64,000 bases of DNA from contig DASWRI010000083.1 of assembly GCA_036403235.1 (NCBI GenBank), positions 69,056-133,055 of the forward strand, read 5' to 3'. The stretch's first letter is position 1, and every line of letters begins with the position of its first letter. This document shows, one piece after another, positions 1 to 8,758 of this stretch. Both the position numbers and the translations under genes were made by a program. Origin of the DNA: JBGTFE01 sp036403235. GTDB taxonomy: Bacteria > Acidobacteriota > Blastocatellia > Pyrinomonadales > Pyrinomonadaceae. The notes beneath the pieces were generated by a model. It had not been told where the DNA came from. It saw nothing but the letters and a program-made list of their open reading frames with translations, and searched no databases.

Positions 1-24
1 TTATACACGAAGTAGCCGGCAGCC

Positions 25-78
25 AGCGGTCGGCATTCAAAAAAGCAACTGACCACTGACTGCTGATGACTGACCGCT
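25..78. repeat. Inverted repeat of GTCAG-type words upstream of the FHA gene
   Basis: AGCGGTC at 25-31 pairs with GACCGCT at 72-78. The right half is built of words of the CTGAC/GACTG type (ACTGACCACTGACTGCTGA). The same words recur at 30460-30505 and inside the dihydrolipoamide acyltransferase gene at 46614-46640 and 47020-47049. It lies directly against the start codon of the FHA gene, so it may form a hairpin in the leader. No gene is visible in positions 1-79. Confidence 0.6.
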
Positions 79-79
79 T

Positions 80-1348
80 ATGCTAGAGCTTTGGCTAAAT
101 TTTACGGACGAAAAAGGCGAGCGCAGACGCGTTTTGGCCGAAAGGGAGAAATTTGCCGTCGGGCGACATTCGGAAAACGATTTGAGCGTCGCCAGCGGAA
201 AGCTTTCGCGCGAGCATTTAAAAATCGAGCGTTTCGGCGATGTTTTCGTCGCCTCCGACTGCGATTCGAGCAACGGCACGACGCTGAACGGCGCGGATTT
301 GACCGAGCCCGCTTCGCTTGTAAACGGCGACGTGCTCAATCTCGGCGGCGGGCTGGAAATCGAAATTGAGATAATTTCCGATGAATCAGGCGTAGAGACG
401 GGAGAAATTTCCGCTGAAGCAGCGGAAGAAAATTTGCAGAGCTCATCTGCGTCGTCCGTCTCGCCAAATTCTTCGGCGGCTGCCGTCAGCAATTCGATTC
501 CGACCAAATTTTTATTTCTCGCGCCAATTTTAGGGCTTTTTATACTGATTCTGGCCGGCGGAATATTTTTTATTTTCAGCGGCAAAGACGAGCCGGAAAT
601 CGCCGAAAGCGATAGCAATTTTATTTATTCGACGAATAGAAACGGCAAAATCGTTAAAAACGAAAACGGCCCGAACATCACGGATAAAACGCCGCCGCCG
701 CTCAATTCGATTGACAATAGAGATGCTTCGCCGACGCCGCTGCCCGTTTCCGACGAGATTGGAAAGGTAAAACAAAACGCGGCCGAGTTTATGAAGCGAA
801 TCGCGAAAAACGACGCCAATCCATTTTTGACGCAGGAGCAGGCCGCAAAGGTCGACGAAAAAATCAAGGAATTGAAAAATTCTTCCGCGCTCGTCGGAAA
901 TCTCAAAGCGGTTAAAAAAGACGCGGCCGAATTTGCATCGATGGCGTCTTCGAAAGACTTGAAGCCGCAATTTTTAGCCGCCGCCGCGCTCGCCAAACTC
1001 GGCGCGCAGGAAAGCGCTCCGCTCGATACGGCGCGCCGCATGCTTCCCGTCTTGAACGAGCTCAAAATCGCGCTCGACAACAAGCTGGCCGACGACAATC
1101 TTTTAATTATCGCCGACTACGAGCAGGGCGCGGCGGGGCGACCGCGCGATTTGCGCAACACGCTCGAAGCGCTCGCCAAAAAAACGCAGAGCGTCAGCCC
1201 GCGCGAGATTCGCACCGTCTGGTTTTTGAAGCAGTCGGGCAAAATCAGCGACGCCGAATTCGAGTTTGCGCTGCGTTTTCTGGCAATCGGCGCGATTATG
1301 CAAAATCCGAAAGATTTTGACATCAATACTGAGGCCGTAATATTTTAA
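80..1348 (+). CDS. FHA-domain, single-pass membrane protein of the type VI secretion cluster
   Basis: Residues about 20-100 form a forkhead-associated domain, which binds phosphothreonine peptides: Gly28-Arg29, the SxxH pair Ser43/His46 and the SSNGTTLNG turn are visible. An acidic, Ser/Ala-rich linker follows, then one hydrophobic segment at about 143-166 and a 255-residue C-terminal part of unknown fold that would be outside the inner membrane. FHA proteins in T6SS loci usually act in threonine-phosphorylation control, but no kinase or phosphatase gene (PpkA/PppA) is seen here. It is the first gene of the cluster in this window and is separated from tssK by a terminator-like hairpin and a promoter-like sequence. 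ATG at 80 is the only good start for the domain. Confidence 0.8.
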   Translation: MLELWLNFTDEKGERRRVLAEREKFAVGRHSENDLSVASGKLSREHLKIERFGDVFVASDCDSSNGTTLNGADLTEPASLVNGDVLNLGGGLEIEIEIISDESGVETGEISAEAAEENLQSSSASSVSPNSSAAAVSNSIPTKFLFLAPILGLFILILAGGIFFIFSGKDEPEIAESDSNFIYSTNRNGKIVKNENGPNITDKTPPPLNSIDNRDASPTPLPVSDEIGKVKQNAAEFMKRIAKNDANPFLTQEQAAKVDEKIKELKNSSALVGNLKAVKKDAAEFASMASSKDLKPQFLAAAALAKLGAQESAPLDTARRMLPVLNELKIALDNKLADDNLLIIADYEQGAAGRPRDLRNTLEALAKKTQSVSPREIRTVWFLKQSGKISDAEFEFALRFLAIGAIMQNPKDFDINTEAVIF

Positions 1349-1380
1349 TTTCGGGATTGAAAATCGGGGTTTTTTAAATT

Positions 1381-1447
1381 TTCCGAGCGCCTTTCGATTT
1401 GAGCGAAAGGCTTTAATCGCCGGAAGCGCTAAATTTATTTTTTTATC
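1381..1447 (+). terminator. Probable intrinsic terminator after the FHA gene
   Basis: GCCTTTCG (1389-1396) pairs with CGAAAGGC (1404-1411) around a 7-nt loop. An outer TTCCG (1381-1385) pairs with CGGAA (1421-1425). A T-rich tract ending in seven T follows at about 1431-1447. It would separate FHA transcription from tssK onward. Confidence 0.55.
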
Positions 1448-1494
1448 GTGTTAAATCTTATGGATTCTTACAGTTACACATTGCCGATAATTTA

Positions 1495-1523
1495 TTGACA
1501 AAAAGGCCGATAAAGAACACAAT
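1495..1523 (+). promoter_or_regulatory. Candidate sigma-70 promoter for tssK and following genes
   Basis: A perfect TTGACA at 1495-1500 is followed after 17 nt by CACAAT (1518-1523, 4 of 6 matches to TATAAT). It is about 70 nt upstream of tssK. The direct repeat GCCGATAA (1483-1490 and 1506-1513) flanks the -35 box and could be a regulator site. The -10 match is only moderate. Confidence 0.45.
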
Positions 1524-1592
1524 CAATAAAAAAGTATATAAATAATTCATAAAATCTTATCCGAAACGAGTTCTGTAAATGACTGCTAAACT

Positions 1593-2942
1593 ATGAGCAA
1601 ATATCGCAAGATTGTCTGGAATGAGGGAATGCTGCTGACGCCGCACCATTTCCAGCAGTGGGATAATTATTACGAGGAGCTCCTCAATTCGCGAATTCGC
1701 GCGCTTCTGCCTTATGAATACGGCGTTTTAGATTTTCAAATCAACCGCGAAGCCATCGCCAACGGCAATTTTCAAATGACCAATTGCCACGCCGTCCTGC
1801 CCGACGGTCTGGTGATAAATTCCGATACGGACGGTCTGCCCGATTTGCGCCCGGTCGGCGAACATTTTCATACGGAAGCCGAAACGCTCGGCGTTCATCT
1901 GGCGATTCCGGCCAAAAAAATCGGCGAAGCGAATTTTCAGGCAAACGGCGCAAAAGCGAGCGCCAACGTGCGTTTTTTGCAGGAAGGCGCGCTCGTCAGA
2001 GACGAGACGAGCGGAACCAACGAGCAGCCGCTCGCGCTCGCCAAAAGCAATCTGCGGATAATCTTCGACGACGAGGTGCGCGACGGCTTTACCTCGATGA
2101 AAATCGCCGAGCTCACCCGGACGCCGACCGGGCAGATGAAGATTTCGGACGATTACATTCCGCCCGTTTTGAAAGTTTCGGCTTCGGGCTGGCTCGTCAA
2201 TATGCTGCGTCAGCTCGTCGAGATTCTAAACACGAAAAGCGGAAGTCTCGGCGAGCAGCGCCGCCAGAGAAACGCGTCGCTGGCCGATTTTACGACCGCT
2301 GAAGTCGCCGTTTTCTGGCTTTTGCACACGATAAATTCTTCGATTCCGACGATGGCGCATTTTTTTCACGCGCCGCTCGTTCACCCGGAAAAGCTTTATC
2401 TCGAAATGGCGCAGCTGGTCGGAAAGCTGATGACTTTTTCGACCGAATATTATCCGAAGGACATCGTTAAATACGACCACGACGATTTGCATTTTACGTT
2501 TTACAATCTTTCGGCGCAGCTCAGGGAATTGCTCGAAACCGTGATTCCGAGCCGTTGCGTCGCGATTCCGCTCGAAAAAACGCGCGATACGCTTTACGTC
2601 GGGCGCGTCGAGGACGAGCGTCTTTTGAAAGAGGCCGGATTTTATCTCGCGGTCAGCTCGAAAATGCCCGAAGCGAAATTGATTGAAACGGTTCCGCGCG
2701 TCGTCAAAATCGGCTCGCGCGATGTGATTGACACGATTATCAATTCGGCGCTTCCGGGCGTCGTTTTAACGCACGCCAACCCGCCTCCCGCACCGATTCC
2801 GACGCGCGTCGGTTTCCGGTATTTTATGCTCGACACGATTGGACCGTATTGGGACGGAATCAAGGGCTCGAAAGTTATCTCGGTTTACGTGCCCGACGAA
2901 ATTCCCGACGTAAAACTGGAAATGTACGCGGTGAAACCTTAG
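1593..2942 (+). CDS. tssK: T6SS baseplate protein TssK
   Basis: 449 residues, the usual TssK length. The N-terminus (IVWNEGMLLTPHHFQQWDNY, residues 7-26) is the family's hallmark opening; TssK is the trimeric adaptor joining the baseplate wedges to the TssL/TssM membrane complex. The sequence continues without a break to the C-terminal neck/head domain (GFRYFMLDTIGPYWDGIKGS region). No strong Shine-Dalgarno precedes ATG 1593, yet the hallmark starts just after it. It is followed by an 85-nt gap filled by an inverted repeat and then tssL, the usual K-L-M order. Confidence 0.95.
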   Translation: MSKYRKIVWNEGMLLTPHHFQQWDNYYEELLNSRIRALLPYEYGVLDFQINREAIANGNFQMTNCHAVLPDGLVINSDTDGLPDLRPVGEHFHTEAETLGVHLAIPAKKIGEANFQANGAKASANVRFLQEGALVRDETSGTNEQPLALAKSNLRIIFDDEVRDGFTSMKIAELTRTPTGQMKISDDYIPPVLKVSASGWLVNMLRQLVEILNTKSGSLGEQRRQRNASLADFTTAEVAVFWLLHTINSSIPTMAHFFHAPLVHPEKLYLEMAQLVGKLMTFSTEYYPKDIVKYDHDDLHFTFYNLSAQLRELLETVIPSRCVAIPLEKTRDTLYVGRVEDERLLKEAGFYLAVSSKMPEAKLIETVPRVVKIGSRDVIDTIINSALPGVVLTHANPPPAPIPTRVGFRYFMLDTIGPYWDGIKGSKVISVYVPDEIPDVKLEMYAVKP

Positions 2943-3027
2943 AAAGTCGAAGGTCAAAAATCAAAAGTCGAAATTCTGACTTCAAATTGACTTTAAACTT
3001 TTGACTTTCGACCTTTGACTCGAAGAT
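2943..3027. repeat. Inverted tandem-word repeat between tssK and tssL
   Basis: Almost the whole gap is made of AAAGTC/AAAGGTC words on the left (AAAGTCGAAGGTC, 2943-2955) and their reverse complements on the right (TTTTGACTTTCGACCTTTGA, about 2999-3018). The two arms can fold into a long imperfect hairpin in the tssK-tssL mRNA. Confidence 0.75.
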
Positions 3028-3705
3028 ATGAGCGAAAGAACGAACAAAAACGATTTAGTGGCTTTTGCCGGGCCGATTTTCGATTTGATTTTGCGTCTGA
3101 AATCCGGAATCGTCACGCCCTCGAACGATTTGCGGCCGAAAATCGCGGCGCAGCTCGAAGATTTTGAAAAGCGCGCCGAGCGTTATCGTTTCAGCCCGAA
3201 AATTATTCAGGTCGCCAAATTTGCGCTCGCTTCATTTGTCGACGAGACGGTTTTGACCAACAACTTTCAGATGAAGGAGGAATGGGAAAAATATCCTCTT
3301 CAGCTCGAACTTTTCCGCGAGCAGCTCGCCGGAGAAAAGTTTTTTGAAAAGCTCGAAGCGATGCTCCGGCAAATCGACGTGACGCAGGACGCGGTCGAGA
3401 TTTATTACATTTGTATGCTGCTCGGCTTTAAGGGCCGATACGGCGTTTACGAAAAGGAAAAGCTTTTGCAGATAATGCAGGAGACGGCCAACGCGCTCGT
3501 CAAAAGCGGAAAAATCCGACCGACCGAGCTTTCGCCGCACTGGCTCGCGAGCGACCAGCCCGCGCCGCCGAAAAAACGCGGAATGCCCGTCTGGGCGAAA
3601 ATTTCGGCGTTTGCCGGTCTCGGTCTGGCGGTAATCGTTTACTTGGTGATGTTTCTGCTCTCTTCAAAATTTCTGGACGACGCGATGCGAAACTTGCAGC
3701 TTTAA
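3028..3705 (+). CDS. tssL: T6SS inner-membrane protein TssL (DotU family)
   Basis: 225 residues with a cytoplasmic helical DotU domain (residues about 5-175; KFALASFVDETVL and YYICMLLGFKGRY are recognisable DotU motifs) and one C-terminal membrane segment (about 189-213, MPVWAKISAFAGLG onward). TssL forms the inner-membrane complex with TssM. The protein stops soon after the membrane helix, so it lacks the OmpA/peptidoglycan-binding extension seen in some TssL proteins. It is 3 nt ahead of tssM, so the two are translationally close. Confidence 0.95.
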   Translation: MSERTNKNDLVAFAGPIFDLILRLKSGIVTPSNDLRPKIAAQLEDFEKRAERYRFSPKIIQVAKFALASFVDETVLTNNFQMKEEWEKYPLQLELFREQLAGEKFFEKLEAMLRQIDVTQDAVEIYYICMLLGFKGRYGVYEKEKLLQIMQETANALVKSGKIRPTELSPHWLASDQPAPPKKRGMPVWAKISAFAGLGLAVIVYLVMFLLSSKFLDDAMRNLQL

Positions 3706-3708
3706 TTT

Positions 3709-6700
3709 ATGAATTCCTGGCACGCTCAACAACTCAAATTTGCTTTCGGAATCGGCGGATTTATGTCGTTTTACGGAATCGTCAGCCTCATCGTCTGGCT
3801 GTTGGGCGACAAAATGGGTTTTCCCGTTTCGCAGAGAATCGTCATTATCGCGCTTATCCTGCTCACGCTGCCGCTGGCTTTGATACTCGGCTACGTCGTC
3901 ACCGGACGAAAACAGAAAAAACAAAATAAAGAAATTGAAGGCGCGAAAGCCGAAGAAAAATCTCCGGTTGATAAAAAAGCGCAAAAGCAAGCCGCGCCGC
4001 CCGCTGGCGACGATTTAACGAAAGGCGCGGAAGAAGTCGTCCAGTTTTTGAAAAAATCCAATCTCGGCGCGGGCGGTAAGGACGCCGTTTATTCGCTGCC
4101 GTGGTATATCGTCGCCGGAACGCCGAAAAGCGGAAAATCGTCGCTCGTCATCGGCTCGAATCTCAATTTTCAAAATCTGCCGAGCCAGCGCGAATCCGAG
4201 CAAAATCATGTCCGGCCGACCAGAAACGTCGATTGGCGCGTCACCAGCGACGCGGTTTTCGTCGATACCGCCGGGCGTTTTCAACTGGACGGCGCGGACG
4301 CGGGCGAATGGGCGTCAATTGTTGAAACTATCAAAAAAAATCGCGCCAATCGCCCGCTTGACGGATTTATACTGGCGGTCAGCGCGGAAAAAATCTTAAA
4401 CGCCGACGAGCGCGAAATCGAAGCGATGGCCAAAGTGATGCGCGCCCGCCTCGACGAAGTGACCGAGCGCGTCAAGCAGCGTTTCCCGGTTTATCTGGTT
4501 TTTACAAACGCCGACGCCATCGAAGGTTTTCGCGATTCTTTTTCGACTTCAAAACAGGAAGGAAAAACTTTAGTCTGGGGCGCGACGATTCCGCTCGAAA
4601 AAGCGGAGAACAGCCAGACGCTTTTTGACGGCGAATACGAGCTTTTGCAAAATTCGTTGATGAAGCGCCGATTGATGCGGCTTTCAGCGCCTTTCGCGCC
4701 CGTTCGCCAGCTCAGAATTTTTAATTTTCCGCTTCATTTCGGCGCGGCGCGGCGCAAATTAGGCGCGTTTGTCTCGACGCTTTTCCGGCCCAATCCGTTT
4801 AGCGAAAGCCCGTTTTTGCGCGGTTTTTATTTTACGGCCGCGCCGGTTGCAAAATCGAAAGCGACCGGACAGACGATGCCGCCGAACGCGCCGCCGACCG
4901 TCGGGCAGACGTATTTTACCGAGAGATTTTTTCGCGACGTCGTTTTGCGCGACAAGGATTTGGTCAAAACTTTCCAGTCGCAAAAGCAGAAAGCGCCGAT
5001 TTTCGGCTGGCTTTTGACGTTTCTCGTCGGATTTCTCGCTCTCGCCGTTTTGATTTTGGCGGGCGTTTCGCTTTCGAACAACCGGGCGATGCTCATCGAA
5101 GCCACGAGAAAGGGCGACGCCGTTTTAAGAATCGTCAGAGACGACGCCAATATCAACCCGCTTTCGAAAAACGCGGACGACACCGGAAAAGAAATAATCG
5201 CGATTGACGATTTGCGCAAGCTGCTCGTCAAGCTCGACGATTACGAGCGCAACCGCGCGCCGTTTTATATGGGTTTGGGGCTTTATTCGGGCAATCGAAT
5301 TTATAAGGAAAAGCTTCTGCCGATTTATTTCAACGCGGTCGAGCGCCGTTTTAAAGACCCGATGCGCAAAAAAGTCGAGGAAGATTTGCGCGCTTTCGCC
5401 GCCAGCCCGACGGTCGCCAATCCGGCGGCTCTAAGCGAAGATGAGGAGAAAAACCTGGGCAAATATTACGATTTGCTAAAAGCTTACCTGATGCTTTCGG
5501 GCGAATACAAAGACCGGGCGAACGCCTCGGACATTTCGAACGCGCTCAAGGATTACTGGGTGAAAGAGGCGAAAGTGCCGGAGAATTTGCAGGAAACGGC
5601 GCAGTATCAGCTCGATTTCTGGGCGAAACAGGTCGACCGCGATGAGCCGCCCGCGCGCTTTCCGCGCATTCCGCTCGACAACAATTTGATTACAAACGTC
5701 CGCCGAAAACTGCAGGCGTTCCCCGCGCCTTTCCGTTATTACAAACGAAAAGTGACGGAAATCTCGAAACAAATCGACGAAAAATTCGGCGCGACGACCG
5801 TCGAGGGAATGCTCTCCAGAAACAACGCCGACGCGAGCTTTATTGAAGGAAATTACGCCGTTCCGGGCGCGTACACGCTCGAAGGCTATCGCCTGATGAA
5901 AAAAGCCATCGCCGACGCCGAGACGACTTTGAGCGCCGACGATTGGGTGATGGGCGAGCAGGACAAAAAGGAAACGAGCGCGCAGACGGACGACGCGCGC
6001 AAAATCGAAGAGAGATATTTTCGCGATTACGCCGACCAGTGGCGCAATTTCGTCAAAGCCGCGCGCGTCAAGCCGTATACGAAAGAAAACGCCAGGGACG
6101 CGCTCGCTTCGTTTTCGACCAAAAGCTCGCCGATGCTGATTCTGGCGCAGGAAATCGCGCGCAACACGAATTTTTCCGGCAAGCCGAAACCGCAGGGCTG
6201 GTGGGAATGGATAAAAAGCTTTTTTTCAAAAAAAGAGGAAAGCACCGACACGGGCGGAAATTCTCCGGTCGAACAGGAATTTCGCCAACTGTTTGCTTTT
6301 GTCGGCGACGGCGACGCGAAAGGCGCGCCGATTGAAAAATATCAGGTCGAAGTCGAAAGAGTTTCGGGCAAATTCGGCAAATTTACGCCGAACGAAATAA
6401 ACCAGCTGACGCAGGATTTGGCGCGCGAAGACGACAAGAAATTCCCCGAGCTGCGCGACGCCGACGCGAAAGTCGCGGCGCTGCTCAAGCCTTTCAGCGA
6501 AAAATCTTCAACGCAGGCGCTCGCCGATTTTCTCAAACAGCCGATTGGAAATCTGCGCGCGCTGCTCGGCGAAGGCGCGCAGACCGAGCTTTCGAGAACG
6601 TGGACGGACAAAATCGCGCCCGAAGCGAAAGACGCGACAAAAGGATTTCCGTTTGAAGACTCGCCGACCGAAGCCGATTTGAACAAATTAAAAGCTTTTC

Positions 6701-7353
6701 TGAATCCGGTCGACGGCACATTGACAAAATTTTACAAGGAAAATCTGGAAAAGGATTTCGATTACGCCAACAATCAATACAAACCGAAAGACGCGGCAAA
6801 ATACAGCGAAGCGTTTGTCACTTATCTGAACAACGCCTTCCGTTTGCGCGACACGCTTTTCGGAAAAAATCAAAATCCGGGTTATATGTACACGTTTGAG
6901 ATAAAACCCGTCGCGGACACGATTATCGAAGGCGTCGTCGACGGCGAAGAAGTAAAATCGGGCGAAACAAAAAATATCAAATTCCCGGCGGAAGCGGGCA
7001 AACAGGTCGGCGTCAATTTGAAAGTTTCGCCGACCGGCGGAACGGTTTCAACTCCGGCTTTGGCAAAATCTCCGACGCCCGCCGTCAGTAATTCTAATTC
7101 AACGCCCGTGCCTGCGAGCACGCCGACGCCGACCGTGAACAGCGGCGGCAGCACTTCGGGTTTTGCGATTGAGAAAAAAACGACCTGGGGATTATTTAGA
7201 TTTTTTAATGACGGCGCGCCGGAGAAGCAGTCGAATTCGTATGTACTGACATACAAAAACGTGAAAATTGTCGTCACGGCGAGCGGCGGCGATTTGTTCG
7301 ACAAAAACGTTTTCAAGGCGCTTCGCGACGTACCAAACGGCGTTTTGAAGTAA
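3709..7353 (+). CDS. tssM: T6SS inner-membrane protein TssM (IcmF family)
   Basis: 1214 residues, typical for IcmF/TssM. Two membrane helices lie at about 15-65 and a third at about 428-450 (FGWLLTFLVGFLALAVLILA). Between them is a cytoplasmic NTPase-like domain with a Walker A motif GTPKSGKS at about 137-144 and a DTAGR-type motif (VFVDTAGRFQ). The rest is the large periplasmic part. Near residues 1110-1150 there is a Thr/Pro/Ser-rich linker before the last beta domain, which is unusual. TssM normally contacts the lipoprotein TssJ at its C-terminus, but no tssJ is present in this cluster. ATG 3709 follows tssL by 3 nt. Confidence 0.95.
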   Translation: MNSWHAQQLKFAFGIGGFMSFYGIVSLIVWLLGDKMGFPVSQRIVIIALILLTLPLALILGYVVTGRKQKKQNKEIEGAKAEEKSPVDKKAQKQAAPPAGDDLTKGAEEVVQFLKKSNLGAGGKDAVYSLPWYIVAGTPKSGKSSLVIGSNLNFQNLPSQRESEQNHVRPTRNVDWRVTSDAVFVDTAGRFQLDGADAGEWASIVETIKKNRANRPLDGFILAVSAEKILNADEREIEAMAKVMRARLDEVTERVKQRFPVYLVFTNADAIEGFRDSFSTSKQEGKTLVWGATIPLEKAENSQTLFDGEYELLQNSLMKRRLMRLSAPFAPVRQLRIFNFPLHFGAARRKLGAFVSTLFRPNPFSESPFLRGFYFTAAPVAKSKATGQTMPPNAPPTVGQTYFTERFFRDVVLRDKDLVKTFQSQKQKAPIFGWLLTFLVGFLALAVLILAGVSLSNNRAMLIEATRKGDAVLRIVRDDANINPLSKNADDTGKEIIAIDDLRKLLVKLDDYERNRAPFYMGLGLYSGNRIYKEKLLPIYFNAVERRFKDPMRKKVEEDLRAFAASPTVANPAALSEDEEKNLGKYYDLLKAYLMLSGEYKDRANASDISNALKDYWVKEAKVPENLQETAQYQLDFWAKQVDRDEPPARFPRIPLDNNLITNVRRKLQAFPAPFRYYKRKVTEISKQIDEKFGATTVEGMLSRNNADASFIEGNYAVPGAYTLEGYRLMKKAIADAETTLSADDWVMGEQDKKETSAQTDDARKIEERYFRDYADQWRNFVKAARVKPYTKENARDALASFSTKSSPMLILAQEIARNTNFSGKPKPQGWWEWIKSFFSKKEESTDTGGNSPVEQEFRQLFAFVGDGDAKGAPIEKYQVEVERVSGKFGKFTPNEINQLTQDLAREDDKKFPELRDADAKVAALLKPFSEKSSTQALADFLKQPIGNLRALLGEGAQTELSRTWTDKIAPEAKDATKGFPFEDSPTEADLNKLKAFLNPVDGTLTKFYKENLEKDFDYANNQYKPKDAAKYSEAFVTYLNNAFRLRDTLFGKNQNPGYMYTFEIKPVADTIIEGVVDGEEVKSGETKNIKFPAEAGKQVGVNLKVSPTGGTVSTPALAKSPTPAVSNSNSTPVPASTPTPTVNSGGSTSGFAIEKKTTWGLFRFFNDGAPEKQSNSYVLTYKNVKIVVTASGGDLFDKNVFKALRDVPNGVLK

Positions 7354-7365
7354 ATAAAATTAAAG

Positions 7366-8166
7366 ATGAATGAAGCTAAAACACAACTTGATGCGGGAGA
7401 TTTGAGCGGCGCGGTCGAATCGGCGCTGGCGTCGGTCAAATCGAGCCCGAACGATGCGCGCGCGCGCACTTTTCTTTTCGAGCTTTCCTGTTTTACCGGC
7501 GACTGGGAACGCGCCGAGCGGCAGCTCGACGTTATCGGCCATCAGGACGCAAATGCGATGATTGGCTCTTTGATTTATCGCCAGTGCATCGAGGCCGAGC
7601 GCAAACGCGCCAGATTTTTTTCCGAAAGCCTAAAGCCCGAATTCCTGGCGACGCCGCCCGGTTACGTTTACGGCCTGCTGACGGCAAACAATCGTCTGCG
7701 CGAAGGAAATGCGGCCGAAGCGCGCGAAATTCTCGATAAAACGGAAGAACAGCGGCCGGCTTTCAGCTGCCGAATCAACAGCCGGGAGATTTCCGATTTT
7801 CGCGACTACAACGATTTGACGAGCTGCGTTCTCGAAGCGATTATCCAGGATTCATACGTCTGGATTCCGCTCGAACAAATCACGAAAATCAAGCTCGGCG
7901 AACTGAAATCGCTGCGCGACCTTTTCTGGATTCAGGCCGAAGTGGAAACCGAGAACGGCATGAACGGCGAGATGTTTCTGCCTGCGCTTTACGCCAATTC
8001 TTGGAAAAGCGACAACGACCAGATTCGGCTCGGGCGAATGACCGACTGGCGCGACGCCGGAAACGAAATTTTCGTCGGCGAAGGAATGAAAATGTTCTGG
8101 GCTGACGGCGAGGACGTGCCCGTTTTGGAATTAAAGGAAATCGAATTCGTTCGAACCGAAAGTTAA
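7366..8166 (+). CDS. tagJ: T6SS accessory protein TagJ (ImpE/SciE family)
   Basis: 266 residues. The N-terminal half is TPR-like (LDAGDLSGAVESALASVKSSPNDARARTFL) and the C-terminal half has the ImpE features WIPLEQI, DLFWIQAEVE, ALY and a W-x(n)-GQ-like end. TagJ binds the sheath protein TssB and modulates disassembly by ClpV in some systems. ATG 7366 is 12 nt after tssM. Family assignment is by recognisable sequence pattern; its exact effect on this T6SS is unknown. Confidence 0.88.
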   Translation: MNEAKTQLDAGDLSGAVESALASVKSSPNDARARTFLFELSCFTGDWERAERQLDVIGHQDANAMIGSLIYRQCIEAERKRARFFSESLKPEFLATPPGYVYGLLTANNRLREGNAAEAREILDKTEEQRPAFSCRINSREISDFRDYNDLTSCVLEAIIQDSYVWIPLEQITKIKLGELKSLRDLFWIQAEVETENGMNGEMFLPALYANSWKSDNDQIRLGRMTDWRDAGNEIFVGEGMKMFWADGEDVPVLELKEIEFVRTES

Positions 8167-8179
8167 AAAGGAGTTTGTT

Positions 8180-8722
8180 ATGGCGGCTTTTAATGTTTAT
8201 CTCGGAGAAATCGGAAGTACCGGATTAACCGATAAGGAAAAGAGCGATGTAAAGACAAAGCTGGAAGGCTGGTTCGGGAAAATCGTCGATTCGGGCGACA
8301 CTGCACTTGTCAGTTGGACGAGCTCCGCGCCCGCTTCTATCCAGGACAACGAACTGCTGGTTTACTATGTTTCCGGCTCAAGCGGCAGTATTTTGAAGGT
8401 CATGCCCGGAAATACCGGAGGCAGCGGAAACGGGAACGGCCTGACCGTTTTCGGCGGAAGTCTGACCGGCTCGGAAATTTATGTTTCAAGCAGCAAAAGC
8501 GGGTTGGCCGAGCTGACTTTTCACGAATTACTGCACAATAAACTGCATTTGGACGACGCCAATTTGCATAAAAAAGATGGTTTGGCGGCCGCGACGGTTC
8601 CGATTGGCGGCCAGCCTTCGACGAGCAACATCAGCGATATGAATAAAGCTTTGAAAAATAAAAACAAACAATGGACGGGCGGCTGGCTGGCTTTTAGCGA
8701 CCCGATCAACGGTTACCTTTAA
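8180..8722 (+). CDS. Small HExxH protein in the T6SS cluster, candidate metallopeptidase effector
   Basis: 180 residues, family not recognised. It has no signal peptide or membrane segment. The centre is Gly/Ser-rich, and at residues 115-123 the zinc-peptidase motif HELLHNKLH occurs, followed by Asp125-Asp126. This gives HExxH with a third possible ligand (His123 or an Asp) close by, a compact gluzincin/metzincin-like arrangement but not the standard HExxHxxGxxH. ATG 8180 has a strong Shine-Dalgarno (AAAGGAG). It lies between tagJ and tssA with the next gene, a place where effector or accessory genes are often found. Inference: a T6SS-delivered protease or an assembly factor; no data decide between them. 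Confidence 0.6.
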   Translation: MAAFNVYLGEIGSTGLTDKEKSDVKTKLEGWFGKIVDSGDTALVSWTSSAPASIQDNELLVYYVSGSSGSILKVMPGNTGGSGNGNGLTVFGGSLTGSEIYVSSSKSGLAELTFHELLHNKLHLDDANLHKKDGLAAATVPIGGQPSTSNISDMNKALKNKNKQWTGGWLAFSDPINGYL

Positions 8723-8758
8723 AATGAAATTTATAAAATTTGATGGAGATAGTTAAAA

